DNA of 64,000 nucleotides from an uncultured Faecalibacterium sp. GTDB taxonomy: Bacteria; Bacillota; Clostridia; Oscillospirales; Ruminococcaceae. Position numbers and translations under genes: made by a program. Positions within the stretch are counted from its first letter, which is position 1; every line of letters begins with the position of its first letter. A model generated the notes under the pieces. That model was not told where the DNA came from, searched no databases, and saw nothing but the letters and a program-made list of their open reading frames with translations. Location of the stretch: the NCBI GenBank assembly GCA_937880095.1, contig CALFLK010000025.1, positions 62,001-126,000 on the forward strand, written 5' to 3'. This document shows, one piece after another, positions 54,251-63,648 of this stretch.

Positions 54251-54289
54251 AAAAAGGCTCGTATCCACAATGGATACGAGCCTTTTTTA
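54251..54289. terminator. Bidirectional terminator
   Basis: 17-bp perfect stem AAAAAGGCTCGTATCCA/TGGATACGAGCCTTTTT, 3-base loop; between the nitroreductase gene and the GLUG gene. Confidence 0.9.
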
Positions 54290-54299
54290 TTGAACTACT

Positions 54300-56960
54300 T
54301 TACTGCTTTTGGGCGTTCTGCTTCTTCTTTTTCCACTTTCTTCTGGAATGACCAAAAATCAGCAGCAGCAAAAGCAGCACACCGCCACAAGCTGCGCCGG
54401 ACACAATCCAAGCGGTCTGGTCCGGCTGTGCTACCAGACAGAACCCGTCATCCTCTGCATTCACAGCGAATACCAGATACTGACCGTTCTTCTGCACGTC
54501 TGCCACACGCCATTCGCCTTCTGTGCTGCGCAGCTGCACCTGAATATGGTTGATGTCTGCATCCTCCGGGCAAGCTACACGCAGCCGGGTCAGCTTTTCA
54601 TCTGCAAAATGAGGAATCTGCCAGCTTTCCAGCAACGTTTCGCCTTCTTGCAATGTGGGTTGATCGTCCAGCGTTTCCAGCGGGAGCTGGTCGTGATGAC
54701 AGAATTCTCCTTCCGCCAGCAGCACCGCTGCACCGTTGTCCCGCTCCTGCTTGCTGCGCAGGGTAGTGCGGTGGGTTTCGTACACCGCCGGGTAGGTATG
54801 GTCAAAATAAATGTGGGTTCGGTCGGCTTCTTCCAAACCGTCCCAGCTGCCGATTTTTCCTTGTTCATCCGTGACAGCCGGTACCGCATCTTCTTCCAGC
54901 GGTTCACCCAGCGGAACCTGCACCGGTATTTCTGTACCATCTGCCTGCCGGAAGGTCAGGGTAGAAGCGCTGAACACCTCAGGCAGATTCTCCAGCTGCA
55001 AGAAAGCATCCCGCTCCATCGGCTGTGCAATCTCTGCATAGCTGATGCCGTCGATTCCGCCGAAATCCTGATCCGTTACCAGATACCAGTTCCGGGCAAT
55101 CGGGTCGGTTTCTTCTTCATGTCCCGTCAGTCGCTCGCCCAGCACAGCGCCCAGCTTTTCGGCGCCGTCCTGAATAGTGACAACACTGCGGCAGTCGGTT
55201 GCAATCACTGCACCACCTGCAATGCCGCCCACGCTGCTGTTACCAGACAGCTTGCACTTTGCATTACATCCACGGATATAACCTGCGCTGTTGCCTGCGA
55301 TGCCGCCTACCTGACGGGCGTTTTCTGCATCCAGATCGCCGGTGTTCGTGCAGTCTTTTACCAGTCCGCACGCCTGCCAGCCAACGATACCGCCCACCTG
55401 ACGCTTTTTTGCAGAGATGACGGCATGGTTTTCGCAGTCACGCACAACCGCACGCAGTTCGCCCTTGAAATGCAGCGAGCGATTGCCGCTGAACTGCAAA
55501 TCATCTTCCGGGTCCAAATCATTTTCCCATGCGATTGCGCCAGCGATACCGCCTATATTCAAATCGCCGTCTACGGCGCCTGTGTTGGCGCACTGCGCCA
55601 CTTTGCCCGTCAAATCATCCGGGGTGTCCTTGTCCGAAATATCCGTCATACTGCCGCCCAAATTGGCGGATGCGTTATCCAGCGTTTTACTGATGGCTTC
55701 CATCTGCTTTGCCATTGCCTGCACGTCACCAGCCAGCGTGGTTGCGGTATTGTGTGCCGATTCCACCATGCCGTCCATCGTGCCGTTCATGGCGCTGACG
55801 CTGCTGCTCAGCGCATTTTTTGCTGCAAGGATTCCGTCCTCATCCGGCAGATGGGGGTTATCCTTATCTGGTACCAGCTGGTCGATGGCATCCACTGCCG
55901 TTCCCGCATAGCCCTGCATGGCGTTTACCTGATCCTGCATAGCGCTGGTGCTGTTCTTGACGTTTGCAGCTGCCTGATCTGCCAGAGAAGCCGTCTTTTT
56001 CATTTGCTGCTGCAAAATTTGCAGTGTATCTTTTCCGTATTCGATATGGGGGATGGGTTCGATCTGACCCACAATGCCGCCCACTTCCTTACGACCATTG
56101 ACCGTGCCGAAATTGGCGCAGTCCATAATCAATCCAGTCTGACTGCCAGCGATACCGCCCACGTTGTAGCCCATGTGCTGGTAACCAACAGTAGCGTGGT
56201 TTTCACAGCTGCGCACCACGCCGCTGCTGGTTCCGGCAATACCGCCAATATCCGTTGTGGTGCGTGCCGATTCGGTACCCGTCAGAGTATGCAGCGAAAC
56301 ATCCGCCAAATCTACGCGGTTCTGGTCTGCCGTCACGTTCACCTGTGCTTCGTTGCGGCAATCCCGCACGGTACCGGCATTTTCGCCTGTAATGCCACCC
56401 ACAAAGTGTTCGCCGTCCACGCTGCCTTCGACCTGACTGTTTTCAATCAGACCGCTGACCGTATTCACACCGGCAATGCCGCCGATTTGGCGTCCGCCGG
56501 ATGCCTGTCCTGTAAAGGTACAATTTCGAATCGTACCGCTGTTAGAACCTGCGATACCGCCTACTGCGGCACGGCTGCCCTCCGGCGATACTTTACCGCG
56601 CACCGACAAATCCTGCACCAGCGCTGTTTTTGTCAGATAACGGAACAAGCCCTGTACCGAGCCTTCCTCCTGCAAAGAAAGCCCGCTGATGGTATGACCG
56701 TTGCCCCGGAACTCGCCGCAGAAAATCGGGATTCCGGCAAAATTCACATCAGAAAGATCCACGTCCGTTTCCAATTCCACAACCAGATTTTTGCTGTAGG
56801 AATCCAGTCGGCAAGCCTCTACAAATTGGAGGAACTCCGCCTTTTCCGTGATATGGATTTCCTGCGGCTCAGTTTCTGCCGCAAAAGCAGGGCAGATACC
56901 ACAGACCAAAATACACAAACTCAGGCATACTGCCAGGATCGCTTTACTTGTTTTCTTCAT
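54300..56960 (-). CDS. GLUG-repeat, coiled-coil, membrane-anchored surface protein
   Basis: An 886-residue exported protein starting at ATG 56960 after AAGGAGG. A signal peptide (about 1-28) is followed by a beta-helix built of GLUG-type repeats (GGIAGSNSGTIRNC, GGITGENAGTVRDC, GGIVG...) at about 130-300 and again at about 460-620. Between them, about 305-440, lies an alanine/glutamine-rich helical coiled coil. A C-terminal beta-rich domain precedes one membrane helix (AWIVSGAACGGVLLLLLL) and a basic tail. The gene overlaps the MMPL gene by 17 bases, so the two are translationally coupled. Inferred role: external partner of the MMPL protein. Confidence 0.8.
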   Translation of the reverse strand: MKKTSKAILAVCLSLCILVCGICPAFAAETEPQEIHITEKAEFLQFVEACRLDSYSKNLVVELETDVDLSDVNFAGIPIFCGEFRGNGHTISGLSLQEEGSVQGLFRYLTKTALVQDLSVRGKVSPEGSRAAVGGIAGSNSGTIRNCTFTGQASGGRQIGGIAGVNTVSGLIENSQVEGSVDGEHFVGGITGENAGTVRDCRNEAQVNVTADQNRVDLADVSLHTLTGTESARTTTDIGGIAGTSSGVVRSCENHATVGYQHMGYNVGGIAGSQTGLIMDCANFGTVNGRKEVGGIVGQIEPIPHIEYGKDTLQILQQQMKKTASLADQAAANVKNSTSAMQDQVNAMQGYAGTAVDAIDQLVPDKDNPHLPDEDGILAAKNALSSSVSAMNGTMDGMVESAHNTATTLAGDVQAMAKQMEAISKTLDNASANLGGSMTDISDKDTPDDLTGKVAQCANTGAVDGDLNIGGIAGAIAWENDLDPEDDLQFSGNRSLHFKGELRAVVRDCENHAVISAKKRQVGGIVGWQACGLVKDCTNTGDLDAENARQVGGIAGNSAGYIRGCNAKCKLSGNSSVGGIAGGAVIATDCRSVVTIQDGAEKLGAVLGERLTGHEEETDPIARNWYLVTDQDFGGIDGISYAEIAQPMERDAFLQLENLPEVFSASTLTFRQADGTEIPVQVPLGEPLEEDAVPAVTDEQGKIGSWDGLEEADRTHIYFDHTYPAVYETHRTTLRSKQERDNGAAVLLAEGEFCHHDQLPLETLDDQPTLQEGETLLESWQIPHFADEKLTRLRVACPEDADINHIQVQLRSTEGEWRVADVQKNGQYLVFAVNAEDDGFCLVAQPDQTAWIVSGAACGGVLLLLLLIFGHSRRKWKKKKQNAQKQ

Positions 56961-59397
56961 CGTCCTGTCCTCCTTCGTTTGTGATAACGCTGCCTGTAGA
57001 AACGGATGCATTCATCTCGCCGTGCAGCACACCGTCAAAGTCTGCATCCACCATGCCGGATACATAACCACGCACATGACCCTGCAGCTTTACTGCACCG
57101 GTAGAGCTGTGGGTGGTACGGCGTTCAATGCCCTTGAGCTTAAAGCTGGTGCGCTCAATCAGGGTATCGCCCAGCACCAGAATTGCAGGCAGCACACCCA
57201 ATACCAGCACAATAGAAATGATAGTACCACGGCCCAGACAGTTACCCATGATGGCGATAACGGGCTGTGCCGACATATTGCCAATCAGCAGACCTGCCGA
57301 TGCCATAATGCTGCCCGAAGTGAACACGGTGGGGAAGGATGCGTTCAAAGCCTGCACGATTGCTTCCTTATGAGGCATATGGGTTTTCAGCTCCTGATAG
57401 TGGCTGGAAATCACGATTGCATAGTCGATATTTGCGCCCATCTGAATGGCGTTTACAATCAAATAGCCCAGGAAATACAGCGGGGTCTGATTGATGGTAG
57501 GTACCGAGAAGTTGATCCAGATACTGCCCTGAATGACCAGAATCAGCAGCACCGGCAGCGCCACCGACTGGAAGGTGAACAGCAGCACCAGAATAACGAA
57601 CAATGCCGACAAAATACTGATCAGCAGGTTATCGCCCGCAAAGGACGCTGCCAAATCGCGGGAGCTGGTGGAGTTGCCCACCACATAATAATTGCCGGAA
57701 TAGTATTTGCCCAAAAGGGAACGAATTTCGTCCAGGAAATGGAATGTTGCAGGGCTTTCTTCCGGCAGATTCAAAAATACAACCATACGGCTGTAATCCG
57801 GGTTATGCATCTGGTCCTGTGCGGTATCCAGCTGCTCGAACAGCTCGTCCATCACTTCCTGTGCATCTCCACTCAGGTTCACATTGTGGGACTGCATCTG
57901 GTCTTTCAAAAACAGGAACATATCAAACAGCGGTACGTCGTATTCGGTCAAGCCGTTCAGCATTTCGCCGTACTGATCCTGCTCAAACGCATATGCCGTA
58001 TACAGCGCACGCGCCACCTCGTAATCCAGACCGACCATTTCCGAGAACTGACGCGGATTCACCGCATCCGTCAGCATATAGCCGTCCATGGCTTCCATGC
58101 TGGAAAGTGCCATCGTGCTCTTGACTTCCGGTCGGGATTCCAGCTCCTGCAGGATGGCTTGTTCGGCGGTATAGTTACCGCTGGGCACCACCAACGCCAC
58201 CATGTTGGAAGAACCAAAGGTATCTCGAATCTGGAAATGCGCTACCTGACGGTCGCTCATTTTGGCGGTTTCTACTTCATTGTAGCTGTAGCAGTAGGGG
58301 CACTGATTGGACAGCCAGAAAGCACCCACCAGCACAACTGCAAACACACCGGGCATCACATAGCGGGTTGCCACAGCAAATTTACCCACAGGGGTAATGT
58401 TGGGCAGCAGCTTTTTGTGCTGGGTCTTGTCGATCAGCGGACTGAACAGCACCAGCAGACCGGGCATCAGGGTAAAGACGCTCAGCATGCTCAGCAGAAC
58501 CGATTTGATCAGCACGATGGACATATCCAGACCGATGCGGAATTTCATAAAGGACAGCGCACCCAGACCGCTGATGGTAGTCAGCGAAGAAGCACTGATT
58601 TCCGGGATAGCCTTTGCCAGCGCATCAATGCAGGCATTGCGCACATCCTTGGTTTCGTGTTCATCCGAGAAACGGTGACACAAAATAATGGCGTAGTCGA
58701 TAGCAAGCGCCAGCTGCAGCACCACGGCGATAGAGTCGGAAATGAAGCTGATTTTTCCGCACAGAAAGTTCGTACCCATGTTCAAAAGCGCTGCTACACC
58801 AAAGGTAATCAACAGCACCGGAACTTCGGCATACGAGCGGGAGGTCAGGGTCAGAACGGCAATGATGATAACGACTGCCACCACCAGAATGCTGTTCATT
58901 TCCTGATTCAATTCTGCGATTTCATCATAGCCGATGGTGGTATCTACCGATACGTCATAGCCGTCCAGTCGTTCCATGATGGTTTCCATAGCATCCAGAA
59001 CGATGGGGTCATCTTCCTTGGCGGAGAAGTTCAAATCATACAAAGCGCAGGCGTCCTTGTAATGGTCTTTGGTATCATCAAAACCCACAATTTGCACGCC
59101 TTCCACCTCTGCCAGCATATCGCTGATTTTCTGAGCATCCTCATAGGTCACATTCGATACCATGATTTGCGCCATAGCATAGGTTTCGAAGTTATCGTTC
59201 ATGGCGGTCAAACCCTGACGGGTTTCGGTATCTGCCGGCAGATAGGTGGTCACATCGTTTTCCACCTCGACCCAGTTCATGGCAAACAGACAAAATACCA
59301 CAGCAAAGCCATACAGTAAAAAGAATAAGTACCGCTTGTCCACAATAAATGTGGCAAGCTTATGGAAAAATCCATTAGAAGAATCCTTATGGTCCAT
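56944..59397 (-). CDS. MMPL-family RND transporter
   Basis: An 817-residue protein of the YdfJ/MmpL type with two halves, each with one helix, a large external loop and five helices. The start ATG 59397 is chosen because GAAGGAG lies seven bases upstream; ATG 59412 has no such site. Motifs: NDVTTYLPADTETRQGL near residue 45, AIDYAIILCHRFSDEH near 235 and ANIDYAIVISSHYQE near 660, the two GX(3)D-Y blocks used for proton relay. MMPL proteins export lipids, siderophores or glycolipids in other bacteria. Substrate here unknown. It is divergent from a TetR gene. Confidence 0.92.
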   Translation of the reverse strand: MDHKDSSNGFFHKLATFIVDKRYLFFLLYGFAVVFCLFAMNWVEVENDVTTYLPADTETRQGLTAMNDNFETYAMAQIMVSNVTYEDAQKISDMLAEVEGVQIVGFDDTKDHYKDACALYDLNFSAKEDDPIVLDAMETIMERLDGYDVSVDTTIGYDEIAELNQEMNSILVVAVVIIIAVLTLTSRSYAEVPVLLITFGVAALLNMGTNFLCGKISFISDSIAVVLQLALAIDYAIILCHRFSDEHETKDVRNACIDALAKAIPEISASSLTTISGLGALSFMKFRIGLDMSIVLIKSVLLSMLSVFTLMPGLLVLFSPLIDKTQHKKLLPNITPVGKFAVATRYVMPGVFAVVLVGAFWLSNQCPYCYSYNEVETAKMSDRQVAHFQIRDTFGSSNMVALVVPSGNYTAEQAILQELESRPEVKSTMALSSMEAMDGYMLTDAVNPRQFSEMVGLDYEVARALYTAYAFEQDQYGEMLNGLTEYDVPLFDMFLFLKDQMQSHNVNLSGDAQEVMDELFEQLDTAQDQMHNPDYSRMVVFLNLPEESPATFHFLDEIRSLLGKYYSGNYYVVGNSTSSRDLAASFAGDNLLISILSALFVILVLLFTFQSVALPVLLILVIQGSIWINFSVPTINQTPLYFLGYLIVNAIQMGANIDYAIVISSHYQELKTHMPHKEAIVQALNASFPTVFTSGSIMASAGLLIGNMSAQPVIAIMGNCLGRGTIISIVLVLGVLPAILVLGDTLIERTSFKLKGIERRTTHSSTGAVKLQGHVRGYVSGMVDADFDGVLHGEMNASVSTGSVITNEGGQDDEENK

Positions 59398-59447
59398 AGG
59401 CATCTCCTTCATACAAAATCGTTCATATTTTCAAAATCATACAAATA

Positions 59448-59477
59448 TTGATTTTTGATATGCAGCTGTATTATAAT
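59448..59477 (+). promoter_or_regulatory. Promoter of the TetR gene and divergent control region
   Basis: -35 TTGATT (59448-59453), 18-base spacer, -10 TATAAT (59472-59477). A CATACAAA(A/T) word occurs twice (near 59410 and 59438) between the two start codons and may be a TetR binding element. Confidence 0.55.
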
Positions 59478-59579
59478 AACAACTGCGGCAAGATGCAACC
59501 AACAAACAGACGTTGTTTTTTACGTTTTTGTACAGATATTTGTTTTGTGTCTTTTTTTATGCGAAAAGGAGGACTTTTT

Positions 59580-60155
59580 ATGGCAAAAGCCGAATACCGC
59601 AGTGCCATTCGTTCCCGTAAACTCATCACCCGGGCTTTGGCGGATTTACTGCAGGAAAAACCTTTGGACAAAATCACCGTGACCGACGTGGTACGCCGTG
59701 CGGAAATCAATCGCGGCACATTTTATGCCCATTACACCGACATTCCCGATGTGCTGCATCACATCATCAATCAGATGTTCTCTCACATCCAGCAAACCGC
59801 TTTTAACGAAAACCATCTGCTGCCGGATGTATCCCATGTTCTGCCCGCTGCTATTCAGGAAGTGCTGGAAGACGACATGGATTTCTGCCGCAAGGTAATG
59901 ACATCCAGCGCCGCTTTGCTGATGGAAGAACATCTGGTGGGTCTGACGGTGGATTATCTTTTGCGCCATGAGGAAACCTTTGGTTTCGGCACCCACGAAC
60001 AGTATCTGCTTACCATCCAGTTCTGCGCCGGTGGACTGACCAATCTATATCGCAGCTGGTTTGCCGGCAGTCTGCCTATTTCGCTGGAGGAACTGACGGG
60101 TCAGGCAGAGCTGCTTTTGAACCGCATTATCTCCGATAGCACCCCCTTAAAATAA
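59580..60155 (+). CDS. TetR/AcrR family transcriptional regulator
   Basis: A 191-residue repressor with a TetR-type helix-turn-helix at residues 25-55 (ITVTDVVRRAEINRGTFYAHY) and a helical ligand domain. The start ATG 59580 follows AAAAGGAGG; the longer open frame begins 44 codons earlier without a site. It is divergent from the MMPL-GLUG operon, 182 bases away, and is the likely repressor of that operon, released by an unknown ligand. A terminator follows. Confidence 0.9.
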   Translation: MAKAEYRSAIRSRKLITRALADLLQEKPLDKITVTDVVRRAEINRGTFYAHYTDIPDVLHHIINQMFSHIQQTAFNENHLLPDVSHVLPAAIQEVLEDDMDFCRKVMTSSAALLMEEHLVGLTVDYLLRHEETFGFGTHEQYLLTIQFCAGGLTNLYRSWFAGSLPISLEELTGQAELLLNRIISDSTPLK

Positions 60156-60167
60156 ATATGAAAAAAG

Positions 60168-60198
60168 AACCGCCCGATGCAATTTGCACCGAGCGGTT
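60168..60198. terminator. Bidirectional terminator
   Basis: Imperfect 14-bp stem AACCGCCCGATGCA / TGCACCGAGCGGTT with T and A runs at the ends; between the TetR and HAD genes. Confidence 0.8.
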
Positions 60199-60201
60199 TT
60201 C

Positions 60202-60849
60202 TTATTTTTCAATCATATCGCGGAAATCCAGAATTTGCTCCTGCGTGTGCGCAACGATTGCATCCCACTGGTCTTTTCCACTTTCATCCTTTACGCCGAC
60301 CACATAATACCCGGCTGCGCGGGCGGTATCTACCGCAAGCAGCGCATCTTCATAGACTGCGGTTTCTTCCGGTGCAGCACCCATTCGCTTTGCGGCAGTA
60401 TCATACACGTCCGGGCGGTTTTTACCTGCGCCAACCACTTCGCAGGAAAGCAGAAAGGAAAACAGCTCTGCAACGCCAAGACGCTCCAGACAGTCCTCAA
60501 TCAGCGGCTGAGAGGTAGCAGATGCAACGCACATCTGCACGCCGGACGCTTTCAGCTGCATCAGATATTCCCGCACGCCGGGTTTTAACGGCACGTCGTT
60601 GCGGTAATGCTCTGCCATCCGGCGATTCATATCTTCCGCAGCCTGCTGCGGCGTACAGGGCAAAGCAAAGGTATTGACCAGATAGCTTGACGACTCGGTC
60701 ATGGTCATGGTTTTCAACGCTTCCTGCTGGGCTTCGTCCGGCTGGGGCAGACCATGATCCTGTAAAAACTCACCCGCCAGATTGCTCCAAAACGGCATGG
60801 AATCCACCAGCGTACCGTCCATATCAAAAATCGCAAACTTTCGATTCAT
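60202..60849 (-). CDS. HAD-family hydrolase, beta-phosphoglucomutase/phosphatase type
   Basis: A 215-residue HAD protein starting at ATG 60849 (site AAAGG). The nucleophile motif is FDMDGTLVDS (6-15), motif II is VASATSQP near 109, and the later motif GAAPEETAVYEDALLAVD near 155 carries the metal-binding acid. A helical cap lies between. This plan fits beta-phosphoglucomutase-like or sugar-phosphate phosphatases; the substrate is not known. Confidence 0.88.
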   Translation of the reverse strand: MNRKFAIFDMDGTLVDSMPFWSNLAGEFLQDHGLPQPDEAQQEALKTMTMTESSSYLVNTFALPCTPQQAAEDMNRRMAEHYRNDVPLKPGVREYLMQLKASGVQMCVASATSQPLIEDCLERLGVAELFSFLLSCEVVGAGKNRPDVYDTAAKRMGAAPEETAVYEDALLAVDTARAAGYYVVGVKDESGKDQWDAIVAHTQEQILDFRDMIEK

Positions 60850-60876
60850 TCTTCGCACCTTTCGGCTTTTCGCCAT

Positions 60877-60914
60877 AAAAAACGGACGGCACTTTGAAAG
60901 TGCCGTCCGTTTTT
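60877..60914 (-). terminator. Terminator of the alpha/beta hydrolase gene
   Basis: Long perfect stem ACGGACGGCACTT / AAGTGCCGTCCGT with T runs on both sides. It lies after the hydrolase gene on the minus strand. Confidence 0.9.
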
Positions 60915-60998
60915 GCTCTTATTTTCTCCCCGGCAGCTTCTGCACTGGGTATCATTCTACACCCGCAGCATCGCCAAAACAAGAGCAGGTACCGCAGG

Positions 60999-61961
60999 TC
61001 AGTCGAAGTCCGCCCAGAACTGTTTTACAACCGCCTCGTAACCGGTCCGATTGCAATAATAGCTCATGCCGTGGTCCGCACCCTGCACGATAAACAGCCG
61101 TTTGGGTGCTCGGCAGGCTTCATAGTTTTCATAGGTCATGCCCACCGGCACAAAGCGGTCACGGGTACCATGGACAAATAAAACCGGTACTTTACACTGA
61201 CGCATTGCATCCACGGTGGAATAATCATCCAGACCCATACTGATTTTCCGGCGGCAGAGCAAATCTGCCAGTCCGCTTCGCATCTCAAACAACATATGCA
61301 GGTTCTTGTTCGCAACGTGCTTCCCGATGGCGCGGGGTGAGGTAAATCCGCAATCGCTGAGGATACCATGCACGCTTTCAGGCAAATCCAGCCCAGCCGC
61401 CATCAAAACAGAGGTTGCGCCCATGGAAATGCCGCTCAGATAAATGGGAATCTCCGACCCGCAGCGCGCGATGATCCAGTTGACCCAATCCAAACAGTCG
61501 TATCGCTCCATCAAACCCAGACCCATGTAGGCACCGCCGCTGTTGTTCTGACCACGCTGTTCCACATACAGCACGCTGCAATCCTGCTGCTCCAGAAAAT
61601 CCGACACCATGCCGAAATCACGGCTCCAGGAGGACCGCCAGCCGTGCATTGCCAGCACCACACGCTTAGCATTTTCATTCGGGAACCAGTGTCCCGTCAG
61701 CATGACCCCGTCATGGCTGAGCAATTTGACGACTTCATGGTCTTTTTGCGCCAATTTTGCAGATGCTGCGTTCATTTCCTCCACCAGTGCATCCGGCTTA
61801 CGGGAGCCTGATACATGACGACCCGCACGCTGGACCGTCTTGGGTTCGTTCCGGTCCATCGCCAAATCCACCATCTGTTTGGTTACGGCACAAGTAGCCA
61901 TCGCCGTGGTTACTGCTGCAGCACCAGTTGCCAGAAGCATCGTTTTCTTCGACTGTTTCAT
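60999..61961 (-). CDS. Alpha/beta hydrolase with N-terminal membrane segment
   Basis: A 320-residue serine hydrolase. An N-terminal hydrophobic stretch (residues 8-26) suggests a membrane anchor or uncleaved signal. The nucleophile elbow is GISMGATS near residue 183, the acid is in HGTRDRFVP near 272 and the histidine in GADHGMSY near 300. The oxyanion region is AMHGWRSSWSRDFG near 113. It resembles the 'acyl-CoA thioester hydrolase/BAAT-like' and YqkD-type hydrolases; substrate unknown. The radical SAM gene is upstream, 84 bases away. Confidence 0.88.
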   Translation of the reverse strand: MKQSKKTMLLATGAAAVTTAMATCAVTKQMVDLAMDRNEPKTVQRAGRHVSGSRKPDALVEEMNAASAKLAQKDHEVVKLLSHDGVMLTGHWFPNENAKRVVLAMHGWRSSWSRDFGMVSDFLEQQDCSVLYVEQRGQNNSGGAYMGLGLMERYDCLDWVNWIIARCGSEIPIYLSGISMGATSVLMAAGLDLPESVHGILSDCGFTSPRAIGKHVANKNLHMLFEMRSGLADLLCRRKISMGLDDYSTVDAMRQCKVPVLFVHGTRDRFVPVGMTYENYEACRAPKRLFIVQGADHGMSYYCNRTGYEAVVKQFWADFD

Positions 61962-62044
61962 TGTTTCACCGCCTTATCTGCTTGTTCTCTTTCACTGTAT
62001 GGGCAAAACCAAAAAATGGTTCTTACTCCCCGCATCCCTGCGGA

Positions 62045-63409
62045 TTATTTTTCTTTTGCACAGGATTTGCTGCAACGACTGCTGCCAAGCCACAGTTCAT
62101 CCGCCACAGGCGACCAGTTTTCGGCATACAGCTTGCACTTGTCACACAGATGCACTGCGGTTTCCGGAGATTGCAGGTCCGTGGATTTTGCACCCGTGCG
62201 GGCAACCATTTCGGGCAGGATATCCGGATTTTCCAGCATGGGGCAGGGGCGCAGCATATTCTCATTAAAGGGTTGCCCATCGTGGTACGCCATAAACAGG
62301 GGAGACTGCAAACATTCCAGCAAAGATTTTTCCCGAATGTTCGAGTCGGAATAGTGGATAAACACGCAGGGGTCTGCGTCACCGTTGGCATTGATGTGCA
62401 GATAGCGACGTCCACCAGCGATACAACCACCCACATACTCTGCATCGTTCTGGAAGTCCATAGCGAACAACGGCTTTTCCCGGCGCAGACGGCGAATCCG
62501 CTCATAAATTGCGGTGCGCTGTTCGGGGTTGGGCATCAATGCAGGCGAAGCATCGTTGCCCACCGGCATATAGTGGAAATACCAGATGAAATATGCACCC
62601 AAATCAATCAGGCTCTGATAGAACGCGTCAGAAGAAATGGAATCCCAGTTCACGCTGGTATAGCAGGCAGAAATGCCGTACAGCAGTTTCTTTTTGCGCA
62701 GCAGTTCCATGGCGTGAATTACTTTTTGATAAGTGCCCGCACCGCGACGGCTGTCGGTTGCCTGCTCGTCACCTTCCAGCGAAATCGCAGGAACAAAGTT
62801 CTTCACACGCAGCATTTCATCCGCAAAGGCTTCGTCAATCAGGGTCGCATTGGTAAAGCACAGGAACACACAGTCGGAATGTTTTTCGCACAGGCGAATC
62901 AGGTCATTTTTGCGCACTAGCGGTTCACCGCCGGTATAAATGTAGAAGTATACGCCCAGTTCCTTGCCCTGGCAGATGATGCTGTCGATTTCCTCATAGC
63001 TCAGGTTCAGCTTGTTGCCATACTCTGCTGCCCAGCAGCCGGTGCAATGCAGGTTGCAGGCAGAGGTGGGGTCCAAAAGAATCGTCCATGGGATGTTGCA
63101 GCCCAGCTCTTCGCGTAGCTTTTCCTGTTTGGGCCAGCCAATCATTGCCGTATTGATAAAGAAGTTGGTTGCCAGCGTTTTGACCACTTCCGGGTCCACG
63201 TCGTTCAGCAGGCTCATTACATAGGCGTGATACGGATGCTCCGGGTTCTGGAATACCTCCCGCAAAATGCGGCGATGCTTTTCAAATTCGCCGTGGGAAA
63301 AGGTATCTGCCCAGTCCATCAACTTCAGCAGATTTTTCTCCGGGTCCTTGTACAGATAGCGGAAAACCTGATCCAGTCCAAACTTTTTCAGTGTCATTGT
63401 TGCGTCCAT
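62045..63409 (-). CDS. Radical SAM protein with C-terminal cysteine-rich region
   Basis: A 454-residue enzyme starting at ATG 63409 after AAGGAG. After an N-terminal helical region of about 110 residues, the radical SAM cluster motif is SACNLHCTGC near residue 115, followed by YIYTGGEPL. The C-terminal region has scattered cysteines (GGCIAGG, DPCVFIH, LRPCPML, LCDKCKLY, RCSKSC) that can bind further iron-sulfur clusters, like SPASM or twitch domains. No peptide substrate gene is next to it. Relatives occur widely in gut Clostridia; the reaction is unknown to me. Confidence 0.85.
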   Translation of the reverse strand: MDATMTLKKFGLDQVFRYLYKDPEKNLLKLMDWADTFSHGEFEKHRRILREVFQNPEHPYHAYVMSLLNDVDPEVVKTLATNFFINTAMIGWPKQEKLREELGCNIPWTILLDPTSACNLHCTGCWAAEYGNKLNLSYEEIDSIICQGKELGVYFYIYTGGEPLVRKNDLIRLCEKHSDCVFLCFTNATLIDEAFADEMLRVKNFVPAISLEGDEQATDSRRGAGTYQKVIHAMELLRKKKLLYGISACYTSVNWDSISSDAFYQSLIDLGAYFIWYFHYMPVGNDASPALMPNPEQRTAIYERIRRLRREKPLFAMDFQNDAEYVGGCIAGGRRYLHINANGDADPCVFIHYSDSNIREKSLLECLQSPLFMAYHDGQPFNENMLRPCPMLENPDILPEMVARTGAKSTDLQSPETAVHLCDKCKLYAENWSPVADELWLGSSRCSKSCAKEK

Positions 63410-63648
63410 GGTATGCTCCTTTTCAGTATCTTATTTGTGCAGAAAATTGATATTTTCTTTGTTATGCCGTTATTTACGGGATAGCTTCTAGCCTCACAAT
63501 CTCCTTGCTATGGCGTGGGGGCGTCTATGCTTTGATTTTAATTTTCCTGCACAAAAACGCTATAAACAAAGAAACCACGCGGTCCAAATTTTAGGCACGC
63601 ATGGTCGTTTGTCTAATCTGTTATACACGAAAAAGAGCGGTTCTTCGG

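Noticed and set aside
54309..59319. Two long antisense frames over the GLUG and MMPL genes
   Set aside because: Both are shadows of the biased coding strand, cysteine/histidine-rich, without ribosome sites.
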